Below, piece after piece: positions 31,761 through 43,978 of a DNA stretch of 64,000 nt. The notes below the pieces were generated by a model. It ran no database searches. It was not told where the DNA came from and saw only the letters and a program-made list of their open reading frames with translations. This stretch comes from Emydura subglobosa (Eukaryota > Chordata > Testudines > Chelidae). The position numbers were made by a program, and so were the translations under genes. The DNA is taken from contig ML680053.1 of the NCBI GenBank assembly GCA_007922225.1, positions 5,758,164 to 5,822,163 on the forward strand, written 5' to 3'. Every line of letters begins with the position of its first letter. Position 1 is the first letter of the stretch.

Positions 31761-33344
31761 TCTTACCCCTCTGAGAATACAGAGATCCCACTGGCCAGCA
31801 CTCCCCATCGCTTGAGTCACTTACACTGCGCTGGGGAGCACACGGCAGTGTTGGGCGGGCAGTGCTAATGAACTGGGAGACATAACACGTTATCTGTGTC
31901 GAGGCAGTTCTCTGACAGAGTGGATATGAGTTGATCCTGCCTAGCATATCACACAAAGAGGCCCCAAGTGTCTTGCCCAAGACCACGGAAGGTTTCAGAG
32001 TCAGGACTAGAATTTAGGGCATCCTTGATCACATTCCTGTACTCAGCTGAGTGTCTCAAGACCTGAATGTCTTCTGACTCTCTGGGGATGTCCACGGGGC
32101 AATCACAAGGTGTTTGCCACTCCCGGACAAGTCTTTCCAGAACCCTAAGTAGTTACTTGGGTGCTAGACTGCGCCGGAGTTCATGCTGCCACAGCTTCAC
32201 GGCTCCACTGCCCAAACTTGCTAGGTTGAAGCTAGCTAGGTATGTCTACATGAGCTGCACTCACACCCTGTGATGGCAGTGTAGCTGTGCTCTCAGTGTC
32301 AGGTGAGCTGCGAGAAGACATTACCAGCAAGAATCACGACGGAACACATTTCAGTAACGCAAAAACACCTCTGACCTTTGGGACAGGATGTCCCAGGAAG
32401 GCTGCCTTTCTTAGAAGTCCCCGAGAGGCGTTATATGGAGGTTTTACAGTCGGCGGGTACGAGCGAGCGAGCTGCCTAGCCCATACGTTTAAAGGCCAGT
32501 ATTTGAGAGGCAAACAAAGCCAACGTGAAGCTGTTGTTTTTTTATATCAGGAACGATGCCAGGAAGATCTGTGGAGAATTGAAGCTTCACTTGTTTGCAA
32601 AATCTTCTGTTCTCTGAAATGTACCAAATTCCATAGCAAAGAAAACATTATTGATTCTCAAAAGCCCTGCTTGCTTGTGGCCATCAAGCTCTGCTTTGCT
32701 AGCCAGAACCATTCCTGTCAAAGCTACCCCCGTGAACAGCCTCTGGGGGTTCATGGTGCCTTAGGCAAAGTGGAAAATGAATGTGACTCATGCCCCCCAC
32801 CTCCCAATCGCTCAGACAATGAACATTTTGCTGCCCCCAATATTTTCCTCCCCTAAGCAAACACCTGTTTTGTATGTAGGAAAGTGCTGGCTGAGTCAGA
32901 CATGCTTAAAGGGCTGGTTTTTCAGATCGTATGCCTTGTGCCAAGAAGCACATGTGTTCGCAGAATACACACTGACCCAGCTGCTGCAGGCGGAGAGCAG
33001 GAATTCATCTGTGACCTGAGCTGGAATTTTAAAAACACAAAACAAAACTGGGCTCAATGGGCTGTCAAGTCTGCTTTGAAGCAATCCTGCTGAAACGTGC
33101 TCAGAAGAGAGCGGAGTGCAGCCTACTGCATGGGTTTGGGGACTGCTGAATAGGATAACTAATACTTAGCATCTTCTGTTAGGGCTGAATTGGGGCTCCA
33201 AACCATTGTCTTTATGCAGATGCAGTACAGAGGTTCCCCAGCCCAGTAAGAGCTCACCCGATTCCAGCCCAATTTTGCAGACACTGTAGTTTTGGATTCA
33301 GGTCCTCAAAGCACTGGGTGTTCATCCCAGCTAAATAAAACCCA
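31761..33344. other. no recognisable feature
   Basis: About 1.6 kb next to the exon with no repeat I can name. An open plus-strand frame of 189 codons (32287-32856) has no family resemblance and is probably chance. Confidence 0.45.
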
Positions 33345-33600
33345 TGAGAAGCAGTGTGATCTCCTTGCTGGAGCCCAGTTTGAGGACTCCTAAATCCAAA
33401 TCGTGGTGCTGGCAGATTCCCTCTGTGATCTTGGGCAGGTCATGTACTCTCTCCGTGCCTCAGTTTTCTCCCTCCATGAGACGAGAATAATAATCCTGCT
33501 TTATCCATCTCACAGGAGTGCCGGGTAGGTGGCTTTGCTCATGTTTGCATGTCGCTTTCAACATACAACATTACTGCAGAAGTGCTAAGTATTATGATTA
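33345..33600 (+). mobile_element. MIR, nearly complete
   Basis: GCAGTGTGATCTCCTTGCTG, CTCTGTGATCTTGGGCAGGT, CGTGCCTCAGTTTTCTCCCT, ATCCATCTCACAGGAGTGCC and AAGTGCTAAGTATTATGATT follow the MIR order from head to tail. Confidence 0.85.
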
Positions 33601-33690
33601 ATAAAATTTAAAGCCAGACGGGACCACTGTGATCCTCTAGTCTGACTTCTACATAACACAGGCCATAGATTTCATCCAGAGAGACCTTCT
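33600..33690 (-). mobile_element. CR1 3' end, short
   Basis: AAAGCCAGACGGGACCACTG, TGATCCTCTAGTCTGACTTC and CACAGGCCATAGATTTCATC form the last 90 bases of a CR1 in antisense. It lies directly against the tail of the preceding MIR. Confidence 0.8.
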
Positions 33691-34984
33691 GAAGTTTGTT
33701 TAGCGCTATCTCCACATACTCCTGTATCCTGTTGCTATTATAAAATGGCACGACATTCAGGAAAGCATTTCAAGAGAGGAAATAATTGATTTCTGGTTCA
33801 TCCTTGAGCTTTGTGTATTTTATGGTCTTATAACGTGAACTCAGCTCTCCTGGAGTCAGTCAGCACCAGTACATGCTCAGCACCATTCAGAATCTGGCCC
33901 TTGCTTGGAAGTAGAGGTGGAAGCTGTAATGTCTGACTGCAGATCCAGGGCAGCTGGAGGGTTTTGATTGGGCTCATTACAGAGATAGGGTCCAGCTGTG
34001 GAGTTTAGAGCTGGGTCCAGCTTCTCTCCTCTGCTCTGACCCTTTGTGATGCTCTGGCTGGATTGGGACAGCTGAGAACTTTTATTGCGTGAGGCGAGCG
34101 CTCAGCCATCTGCCATGCATGGGCATATTGAGGGGGAGGGGGAGCATGGATGTGATTAGAGCATGGTATGCTCCGGCATCCTCAACTAGACCATTTCTGG
34201 CTGACATAGGTTAGAATAGGTCAAAGGCTACTGTAACCTAGCCTGCGTCTGGGATGGCTTGTCTCAGAGAATCAGGGAGGCATAACCAGCTCATGGATGG
34301 TCCTCTGCCCCCTCTCTTACACTGAGTGGATTGTGGTACAGGATTGAATCCAGGCTCTGGGAGCTTCGGAGACTTAACCAGGTATGAATACTGTTCTGTA
34401 ACAAATCTTTATTAAGCTTTTCTGAGTGCGTTCTTCCCCTGGAGGTACATGTCTGACACCTGTCTCTGTTACTATCCATGTGTGTAGGAAAATGCAGGAC
34501 CAGATCCTTGACTGGTATAAGCTGATGGTTCTCTCTGACTTCATTGGAGCTCAGTGAATTTACACCACCTGAATTTCTATCCCTTCCTCTTCAATCGGTT
34601 GCATTCAAAGCATTTACATCACACATGCATGAAGGAGAACAAAATGTGTTTGTGATAGATAAACTTGGTGTCACACTTGCATTGCATTGACAAAGCTGCA
34701 TTTGTTGATAAATGGCTTATTGCAGATAGCTGGCTGATCGTTTGCCAAACTAAGTAGAGCTGTTTTCATTTTGTTCCTGAGGTTCACATTCTTTTTTGTT
34801 GAATAAATATCAGTTTTATCTATAAAAAACACAGGCAGCGAACACAAACTCATCCGAAATATTTTGTTTAACATGCTAAAATAAAAAAATATAGGTACAC
34901 AAATAACAAAGCCCATGGCCACACACATTCCGGACAGCCCCAATGCTGCCTTGTGATAGTTGGTGGTTCTTTTTTAAAGCCCCA
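33691..34984. other. no recognisable feature
   Basis: No gene or repeat was recognised. Confidence 0.5.
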
Positions 34985-35200
34985 GCAATTGGAGTCATGT
35001 GAATACATGGTAAGCTGTGCTCTCATTTTTTTAAAAAGTTAATTCCTAGCTCTCCTGGTTGTGGAGAAAAGCTTGAAAATATGAGCCCTTATGGCTCAGA
35101 AACCAACAGGCAAATAAAAAGAAACCCAAATTTATTATTGAAAAAAACTCATGATTTGAAGCCAATCTCATAATTTTTTGAATGTTTAGGATTGGCCATG
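34985..35200 (-). repeat. dispersed TIR-type repeat, copy B (inverted)
   Basis: AGCTCTCCTGGTTGTGGAGA, AAAGCTTGAAAATATGAGCC, AACAGGCAAATAAAAAGAAA and TTTTTTGAATGTTTAGGATT are the reverse-complement word order of copies A (20396) and C (37080). Confidence 0.7.
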
Positions 35201-37079
35201 CTGCAGACACAATGCATCATCTGCAGGGACTGAACTCAAATCCTCCAGCACAAAGGCCCTAGCCCAGTGCCTGACGTAAGGTATTAATTACTGTGAGTAA
35301 TGGGTGCCAGAATCTGGGTCTAAAGGTTTCAAATAAATTTGAACCCTGGTACCCAAAACTTGTCCAACTGCGGGTCACGTTGGTGGCTTGTCAGGAGCCC
35401 AAAGATTGGACCTAATTTCCGTAACATGGAGGAGATTGCAGCCACCTTCATTTTTAATACAGGGATGGAAACTACAGCTCCCATCCTGCAATGCTTCTGA
35501 TCTGAGCGGCCTATTGAGATGGCGCATCAGTTGCTGGGACCTGTAGTAGGCTACAGAGCCATATTAATGATGAGGGTGACTATTGTCTGAAGGACAGAAT
35601 TCTCTGCAACTTGGCGGCTACTGATCTAACCCAGTTACATGTAGGAAGCGAAAACAAGAGTGAGAGAAAGGAAGAAAAAGTTTTAATTGGAGGGCAGGCA
35701 CGAGGTTGTATATATTCTGTCTGCCTTGGAAAGGTACAGGAACCTAATCACGCTGGTATCTAAATACTGCCAGGGCTAAATTGGTACAGCATCATAAGAA
35801 AACTGGAGAGAGAGATCTAAAACCAATCTGGAATGGTATTTGCTTTGGCAGCTCGCGTGTTATCTCAGCAAAAGGAAGCTATGGCCACAAACCTACATAA
35901 CTATGTGTTCATAATAAATAACACTTGAAGTACATCAGCTTTCATTTACCAGCATCCCCCTGACATCCTATCTGGGTTTAGGTGCACACAAGAAAGTTGT
36001 GTCCAGGTCACTTATACTGGAAGTAATTCAGGCCAGGGATCTAACCTTGTCTTTGTTGGTAATGCATCATGAATAACTATTGTACTGTAGATATAACTAA
36101 TAAGAAAATAATAATAATAATAAAGGCAAAAACATCACCCAGTACACTGGAGGCGATGTCTCTCATAGGAGATGTGCCATGAGCAAGCCCTTGTCATGCA
36201 ATGATTTAGAACCTCATAGCATCAGCTGGTCTAGAATTCAGATTTTCTAGTCAAGAAGCAAGGAGGATCTTCCTTAGCTATTATAGCAGTACAGGACTCA
36301 GTAGTCCTGATTTCATCCGGTAGAGGACAGTGGTGTACATGCACACTAGACATTTCAGACTAGTGCTTATTGCGTCCACTTCATTCTGGTCACTGGTGCA
36401 TTGCGTTCTGGAAGGCTTGTTCTGGTGTTTAGTGACTTAATTAAGAAAGAGAAATGGCTGCAGTCATTTCTCTGAACAATCTGATTTTCACTTCTCTTCT
36501 TTAAAAGATTTATAAATAGCCTTTGTTTGCTTCTCCAAGATGTGCAGCCTAATTAGTTTTGCTCTGAGTCTCAAACTGAGTGTCAATGCCAGGAAACCAA
36601 GCACAGTACAATCCGACAAATGCAGTGGAGCGGCGAATTGTTTAGCAATACAACTCACTGGGCTGGCTTTCAGATTTCAGTTTAGCTTGGGAAACAATCA
36701 CAATCTTCTCTTTGCCATGGCTGCTACTAGAGGAATTAAATATATAAATGTTTGTGTGCATGCCCCTATCTGCAATCATTACAGAGAAAAACCCAATAGC
36801 TCTTTTTATCTCCTATTTCTGTGGTTTTACAGTAACAAGATTGCACACCACTGTACCCCCAACAGCTTGATATACTTGCAAACATTTACCCCTTTAGCCT
36901 AGCTCCATGAAGAGAATGCACCATTATCCTCTGGGTAATAACACTTAGCACTGAACAGCCATAGGTCTCATACCACTATACTGGGGGATTATTATCCCCA
37001 TGTTGTACATGAAGAAACAGAAGAAGAGGGAGGCAAGATGCTTGCATTAGAGCGGAAGTCCAGAATCCTGGTATACCCT
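35201..37079. other. AT-rich, repeat-poor interval
   Basis: Nearly 1.9 kb without recognisable repeats, except an (AAT)n run at 36106-36123 and a weak antisense MIR scrap near 36990-37050. The 36400-36760 part looks like ordinary unique sequence. I see no exon. Confidence 0.45.
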
Positions 37080-37375
37080 AAGCATTCAAAAATTATGAGT
37101 CAGGATTCCCCTCCCCCTCCATCCCATGAAATTCTTTTAACAAACTCATGAGATTTAAAAAGAACCAATACATGAGGGGTTCTTGTTATTTGTCTTCTGT
37201 TTTCTGACCCATTAGAATACACATTTTCAAGCTTCTCTCCATAAGCATGAGGGTTGGAAACCTACTTCAAAGAAGAAGAAGAAAGTGGAGGTTCTCACAA
37301 TCACCTGAATCCAGGAGCTGAGGCTTTAAGAAAAGCACCAAATAATATGAGATACAATTGCAAGATATAGCAACA
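37080..37375 (+). repeat. dispersed TIR-type repeat, copy C
   Basis: TATGAGTCAGGATTCCCCTC, TTCTTGTTATTTGTCTTCTG, ACACATTTTCAAGCTTCTCT, GCATGAGGGTTGGAAACCTA and CCAGGAGCTGAGGCTTTAAG are in the same order as copy A, without the CR1 interruption. Confidence 0.75.
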
Positions 37376-37599
37376 CTAGCAAGATAATTTCTCATTTGTC
37401 ACTGACATAAAACCGATTACAACTTCTCCAGCTCTTCATTCTGCATGTTATCAGTGGACAAGTCTATCCAAAGCCCCGTGTGGTCAATACGAACACAACC
37501 TCAGGTTGTTGATAAGACCTGGTACCCACTCGTACAAAGAGAACATGCCCCGGCAAATGAACCTCATTTATTTTCTTACAAATCTGTTCATGGCTGTGT

Positions 37600-37727
37600 T
37601 GTTGTAGCCGTGTCGATCCCAGGATATGAGAGAGACAAAGGTGGCTGAGGTAACATCTTTTATCGGACCAACTGCTGTTGGTGAAAGAGACAAGCTTCCG
37701 AGCTCATACAGAGCTCCTCTTCAGGTT
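37600..37727 (-). mobile_element. Penelope-like tail with hammerhead-like core
   Basis: On the minus strand: CCTGAAGAGGAGCTCTGTAT, GAGCTCGGAAGCTTGTCTCT, TTCACCAACAGCAGTTGGTC, CGATAAAAGATGTTACCTCA, TCATATCCTGGGATCGACAC and GGCTACAACAACAC. It shares its end layout (…ACACGGCTAC…) with the tail at 17045 and its body with the partial copy at 6035. Confidence 0.65.
37687..37724 (-). ncRNA. hammerhead ribozyme-like core (fossil)
   Basis: Minus strand: CTGAAGA (37724-37718) fits CTGANGA. One extra base follows, then stem II of GAGCTC with GAGCTC around a TGTAT loop (37716-37711 with 37705-37700), then GGAA where GAAA is expected, and GCTTGTC. The first core G-A-A-A base is mutated, so the copy is unlikely to cleave. 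The architecture equals the other tail although the stem sequence differs. Confidence 0.4.
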
Positions 37728-38798
37728 TATTGTTATTTTAAAAAAACACAGACCAAGTGGTTTGCAGTTTCTGTGTAACCTAATCTATCTCAGCATTCAT
37801 AATGCTCATCACCATGGCTACTAAAGGGTACTCCTCCTATTCAAATTCCTTTAAATTACATTGTGTCCCTACCAGCTAAAGAGCAATTTATCAGATTTTA
37901 CAGTTCTAGCGGGAACTAATGTCTTGTGTCAATTGTCCTTGGAAGGAAAAAGGATGCTTGCATTGAAGTCTCATAAAAGCAAAGGTTTTGATGCTTTCGG
38001 GTCTGATCTAAACCACACTGAATGTCAATGGGAGCCTTTCCATTGGCTAAATGGGATCAAGCTAGATGGATAATGGGCCAAATTAGAGGGGATGCAAGTT
38101 AGATTCCTTTATGCTTATTTCAAGTCTGATTTAATTCTCTTTGAACTTGGGGCTGAGTTTTTCCACTAACTTCAGTGGAGCTAAAGACCCTTGACTCTGA
38201 ATTTCACTCATTGTGTCGTCTTGAGTGAAGTGTCCACAGCCGGCTGAGGTTACAAAGTTTCCCTGCCTATCTGGTCCCTGCAAGCATTCTTTTTGACTGG
38301 CTGAGGAGGGATCTTTCTCTTCTCCTACTTCTTTGAATTTTGGACAACAAAGTCAATAAAGGTCTGTTTCAATTTCTCCCCCATTACATCCTTTACAAAG
38401 TTGCTACCTCTTGAGTTTCCATTGTGCCTTCAGTCTATATGGTTTGTGGCTTCAGTATCTATTTCTACAGTCTGATCATTCAGACTGTTTACGAACCTTT
38501 GCTCTGAGTATTTCACTGTAATGTAGCCTGCTTGAATGATATAGAACAATATCATATCCTGCCTTTTCAGGGTTTGTCCCAGTGTGTTGAACAGTTACTT
38601 TATCTATAAATAGGGCTAGTTGCTGCATGGGGCTGGAGGTTAATACCGTTCAGATTTAGCTACCTTCGGTTTTCTTATAGCACCCCAACTCTGCAGTGTC
38701 TGGGAGAGATGGGAAGGGAAAGAGTGGGATACAGAGACTTGCTTAAAGCTCTAGGATGAAAATCGGTGTGGACAACTCAGCCCCTCTAGCACAGTAGA
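37728..38798. other. no recognisable feature
   Basis: About 1 kb with no gene or repeat that I can name. Confidence 0.5.
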
Positions 38799-39310
38799 AC
38801 TCTGTCACAGCCAGGTCATGCATAGGCAGCCAGAACTCATAGTCAGAGCCAGAGTCCGCAAGTCATGAGACAAGAGTCCAGAGTCAGCTGGGTCATGCTA
38901 CCAGGAGATCAGAAGCAGGAGACAAGCCACAGATAGGAACTGGAGTCAGGGCAGGGCAGGATACCAGGGAGTCCGAGGCTGGAGACAAACTGGGGAACCG
39001 CAAGTCAGTCTGGGTCAAAGTGCCAGGAATTCAAACTAGGGGAGCAGGAAGCACAGGGCACACATTACAGAACAGAGTGAAGCCCAGCTGTTCACACAGC
39101 TTCCATTGCCTGCCACTGTCTTAAGTATGGCCAGCGGGCCAATCAGCTACTCTGGGACTCTGCCAATCAGACCTCAGGGGTGGAGCCTGACACTGGGGCT
39201 GGGCTTCATGGATCTCAAGTAAGGTATTGCTAGTAGGGCGGAGGCGTGGAGTGTGGCTGTGCCCATGGCCCTTGCAGGGCTGTGTTCAAAACCACTAGCT
39301 TATGACACTC
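38799..39310. mobile_element. probable solo LTR-like element
   Basis: The block starts TGTCACAGCCAGG (38803) and ends CTTATGACA (39307), so its ends TGTCA/TGACA are inverted. ACTC lies on both sides (38799-38802 and 39307-39310), the last A of the element being shared. The left part is rich in degenerate GTCAGAGCCAGAGTC-like units, and the right part has two CCAATCAG boxes (39138 and 39163). No coding sequence is present. An LTR retrotransposon LTR is the best guess. Confidence 0.55.
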
Positions 39311-41689
39311 TACAATAAGGGTAAAGCTCATCTATGTAGGAGATAGTTTTCTCAGGGGACAGTGTAACTGTGGAACAAATTCCCCCATGAGCTAAGGACC
39401 TTCCCTGACTGCACTACTTTTTGCTCCAAATGCATGGTGTGCCGCTTTCACCTTGCCTTCTCTAATACAAACACGTGTGTTGTAATGAACCCCGCTACCA
39501 AAATAACATCCTGGAGCGAGGATGAGGGAACCAGTGACATGTGCCAGGTGCATGATCATGTTGCTCAATGCACTACGGGAAGGAGCTCAGGTACTGCAGC
39601 AATAAGTATGCTATAAACACCTACAGGAGAAGGGCGCACACAGGTCAGTGGAAGAGCCAGGAAAAGAATGCTTCGTTAGAAATCCCAGTTTTGTGCTCTA
39701 GCCACTGGCCCGCGCTGTCTCTCACTAAACACATGGCCCCTTCCCAATTTTCTTTCATAATTTCAGTTTTTGCTTATTTCTGGTTCCCCCCATTTCCAGT
39801 TTGTGTGAAATCTTTGCCTATTTCCATTTCCCCAGCTATACCAAAGCCTCTCATTTCACTCCCATGTAGCTTGATCCAAGGGTTAAAATTATTTAATAGC
39901 TTTTTTATGGTGGAGAAGGGCCAGAAGCTTAACAGCTATAAAATGATGTTTGTGTGACATAAACTTCCACTGTGTGGTCCTTTGTTCATATCAGGCATCT
40001 TCTCCACTAAATTATGGCTGTTTAATGACCTTTAGATCATTTAAAAATATTTTGATTCCTCCTACCTTACTTCTTTTTAAGGCAATTCATGAAAAAAGAA
40101 AAAAATAACAAAGACCTCCCAGCCCGATGTATTAGTCTCAGCCTCTGATAATCAGGACAATTACTTAATTGCTACACAAAGACCCATCTGTGCCTATTAT
40201 AAGAGGATTCTACTGAACCTCTTAATAGAGGAAGGACATGTTATCGCTCAGAAAACTGTCCAGTTTCCAGATGGATGATACTTTGAAACTGGCTGGTTTA
40301 TGGGTTTGAGGCCAGATCCTCAGCGAGTGGCAATCAGGGAAGCTCTGTTGGTTTTATGGGCCAAGTGCACTAAGCTGGGGGATGCTTTCTCCACAGACAG
40401 GAAAAGATTGTACGGGGTATACTTGGCTGAGTGGATGAGGAGGATTCCAAGCAGCTGGTGGTAAGTAGACTGAGTCAAGATGCTTGCCTCCTCTCTGCCA
40501 GGGACCAATTTGGTGTGCTCCCCATGTGACCTGTTACCGACCAGACAATTAAGTCATGAACTATACAATAGGGAAGTAAGGAGGGGGAGGTGGTGCTGGA
40601 TTTTGGAGGAAGAAGTCAGCAAAGCAGAGGGTGCAAGACGTTAAGATGAAGGAGACAGCAGCCCAGGAAAGAAGGTTTGCAGGAGAGGGTGCGTCTCTTG
40701 GATTAGTAGTTTTAGGAGAGAATCAGTGTGTTTGTGGTGAGGGTAGGGGCGAGGGAGGCCAGGAGCCAGCTGAAGCATGTTGATCCTTAGTGACTGAGGA
40801 GTTAATGCAAGTACTTTCCACTCTGAACGGTAATAGCTTGTGCCAGCACACGCAGTGTAGTACATCACCTTCCCTGCTCCTGTCCAATTGACATGAAGGG
40901 GAAACTGAAGCAAAAAGATGCTGATAGCATCTCAGCAGGGTATTCAAATGTACTGATGAGGCAGGGAATTCACTGATATCTTAATTATTCCTTCACAGCA
41001 ATGTCTGATAAGGGGGCCTTGGCGATGGCCATTACAGGGAAACAAATTTGATCAGAGAGGAGAGGGCGTGTTCTGCTCAGGGGGTGGAATATGGTTAGAT
41101 GAATGGGTCCGCCTGGCCCTGGCACAATCTCCACCCAGCACCGGCAGATTGGCCTTTCCTGCACTGAAGGTTTGAGCCTATTGCCCTTACCTGCCTTAAG
41201 ACTAGAGCACGGGCATTTGTCCCCCTTGTGGCTGGTACACACAAGAGGCTTATGACTCTGCTGAAGCAGGCGACTTAAGGATAACCCTGGCCCTGTCAAA
41301 ATCAAATTGCTGTTGGCTTTTCTCCCCCACCCCCTTTTTCAGCTCAAGCTGCAGCGAGTCATGCTTTTAACTCCGAAGGTTGTGGGATCACACCCCACTG
41401 TTGGACCGCACAGGGTCAGTTGTGTGGGCAATCAGCAGAGCTGCGCCCATCAAGGAGGGCTGCAGGAGACAGACCTGTTTGCAGCTATGGGTTTATCACG
41501 TGCGCTCGGCCCCTTAGCCTACCAGATTTCTGCCAGCATGTCTGAGGACTCTTTTGAAGTTGGTGTCTCACAGGGAGCTGAGCACCTTGTCAGTGTGATC
41601 CACATCCTATAGAAGGAGGTGTAACCCAGCCCCTAGGGAAGCGGCAGGGAGATGGGCCTAGTGCAGTCATTTTCCCACCTCGAGATGCC
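39311..41689. other. no recognisable gene
   Basis: About 2.4 kb. A weak antisense MIR head may lie at 39640-39720 (GTGCTCTAGCCACTGGCCCG). Otherwise nothing can be named. Confidence 0.45.
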
Positions 41690-42519
41690 ACGGGCTGGAC
41701 TCTGTAAAACCGGGACTCACTCCACTGACATCAATAGACTGATTCCAGCGGATAAACCTAGCGTAGGTGAGAGGAGAATCAGGCCCTATGGTCCCAGGTC
41801 GACATGAGCAGACAACAGTGATGAGAAGAAACAGGGCTCCGAATCCCTCTTTCACCATGCCCGCTGGCCTCCAGCCCTGTTGTTAACGTGCATGTAAATG
41901 GCTCTACGTCTGCACGAGTCTCCTTTGCAACAGCCTCTAATTCCCCCCTCCCCGTTTTCATCCTGTGTCCATGATAAACCCCTTCACATGAAGGGACTAA
42001 CACCCCATGAAACACATGCAGCCCCCAGCCTTTGACTTCGCAGCCTGGCAGAGGAGCGCTGACGGCAGTTCCCCTGCCAGAGGAAATCACACTCCAGTGG
42101 GGTGCTGGAAGGGCTTGGCCACGTCGAATGGGATGCTGAGCGGCCTGACGTGAGGGTGGGGGAGGGGAGTCGAGAAGTCTGAGACATGTCTGCCGTCTCT
42201 CGAGGAGGCAGTGGGTCTGTGGTAGAGCGCAAGGCATGTAGAAACGGATCCCCAGATTTCCAGCTCTGTATGAGGGGGTGAGAGGTGGGAAAACAGCTCC
42301 AGGGGCAAAGGCAGGGCATTCAATCCCTGAGAGCGCCTCCCACTGCCTTCTAGGGACTCTGACACTGCCACACTCCAAAAGGAACCGAGTAGAACCACTT
42401 TTCTGGAGGAAAGTTAGCTGCTTGTAAGGTGTGAGCATAGGTAAAGGAGAGAACAGACTGTTGAGTCTCCTCCCAGCCCCTGGTGCAGAACACTATAAAG
42501 TAAAGACTCCCTGGAGAAG
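41690..42519. other. GC-richer block with long chance frames
   Basis: A minus-strand frame of 219 codons (41779-42438) overlaps two other long minus-strand frames. It has no recognisable domain, signal or splice context. Multi-frame openness argues for base composition rather than coding. Confidence 0.4.
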
Positions 42520-42797
42520 ATGTAGCTGAGGCAGTCAGGAGATCTGGGGTCAATTCCCTAGGCTGCCACAGACTCCCTGGGTGACCTTGGGCAAGTCACT
42601 TAATTCTTTCTGTAACTCAGTTCCCCAGCTGTAAAAAGGGAACAATGATCCTTCTTTACTCCCACCCTTTATCAGGCTTATCTATTTAGACTATAAGCTC
42701 TTCAGGACAGGGACTGTCTCTTTCTATGTGTTTGTACAGTGCCCCGTGCAATGGGGCTCTGGGCTTGGTTGGGACCTCCTGGAATATCCATAATAAA
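42520..42797 (+). mobile_element. CORE-SINE, nearly complete
   Basis: GGGGTCAATTCCCTAGGCTG, GGTGACCTTGGGCAAGTCAC, TATAAGCTCTTCAGGACAGG, GACTGTCTCTTTCTATGTGT and TTTGTACAGTGCCCCGTGCA appear in family order, ending in ATAATAAA. Confidence 0.9.
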
Positions 42798-42848
42798 ACA
42801 CAGAGATGCAGCAGAACAAAGGCACAGGTGTCATCCAGCCTGGAGAGA

Positions 42849-43978
42849 TACTAAAAGATAGGAAACAAAGGGCAGGAATAAATGGTCAGTCTTTAGAATG
42901 GAGAGGTAAATAGTGGTGTTCCCCAGGGGTCTGTACTGGGACCAGTACTGTTCAACATATTCATAAATGATCTGGAAAAAAGGGTAAACAGTGAAGTGGC
43001 AAAATTTGCAGAGGGTACAAAACTACTGGAGATAGTTAACTCCAAAGGGATCTCACAAAAGTGGGTGGCTGGGCAACAAAATGGCTGATGAAATTCAATT
43101 TTGATAAATGCAAAGTAATGCACACTGGAAAACAGAATCCTAACTATACATATTAAATGATGGGGTCTAAAATAGATGTTATCGCTCAAGGAATATTTTG
43201 GAGTCACTGTGGAGGTTCTCTGAAAACATCCACTCAATGTGCAGCGGCAGTCAAGAAAGCTAACAGAATGTTGGGAATCATTAGGAAAGGGACAGATAAT
43301 AAGATAGAAAATACCATATTGTCTCTTTATCAATCCATGGTACGCCCACATCTTGAATACTGTGTGCAGATCTGGGCGCCCCGTCTCAAAAAAGACATAT
43401 TGGAATAGAAAAAGGTACAAAAAATAGCAACAACAATGATTAGAAGTACGGTACAGCTTCCATTTAAGGACAGATTAATAAGACTGGGACTTTTCAGCTT
43501 GGAAAAGAGATGCCTAAGGGGACTTATGATAGAGGTCTATAAAATCATGACTGGTGTGGAGGAAGTAAATAAGGAAGTGATATTTACTCCTTCTCATAAC
43601 ATAAGAACTAGGGGTCACCTAATGAAATTAATAGGCAGCAGGTTTAAAACGAACAAAAGGAAGTATTTCTTCACACAACGCACAGTCAACCTGTGAAACT
43701 CCTTGCCAGAGGATGTTGTGAAGGCCAAGACTATAACGGGTTCTAAAAAGAACTGGATAAATTCATGGAGGATAGGTCTATTAATGGCTATTAGCCAGGA
43801 TAGGCAAGGATTGCTGTTTGCTAGAAGCTGGGAATGGGCGACAGGATGGATCACTTGATGATTACCAGTTCTGTTCATTCCCTCTGAAGCACCTGGCAAT
43901 GGCCACTGTCGGAAGACAGGATACTGGGCTAGATGGACGGTGGGTCTGACCCAGCATGGCCGTTCTTATGTTCTTACG
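42849..43978 (+). mobile_element. CR1 LINE, 5'-truncated, sense
   Basis: The element begins in reverse transcriptase (GGTGTTCCCCAGGGGTCTGT encodes the GVPQGS motif) and continues with FDKCKVMHTGKQNP-like and then KANRMLGIIRKGTDNKIENT (43261-43320), [40 protein letters not shown], and a 3' untranslated part ending in TTCTTATGTTCTTACGT. Several frameshifts. It is the same subfamily as the copy at 45706. Confidence 0.92.

Noticed and set aside
32287..32856. 189-codon plus-strand open frame in GAB2 intron 1
   Set aside because: No recognisable domain, ordinary intron composition, and no convincing splice or promoter context; taken as chance.
41340..41420. tRNA-like stretch (AGTCATGCTTTTAACTCCGA ... 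CACACCCCACTGTT)
   Set aside because: Has B-box-like words but no foldable cloverleaf with a proper anticodon arm that I could build; probably a SINE head or chance.
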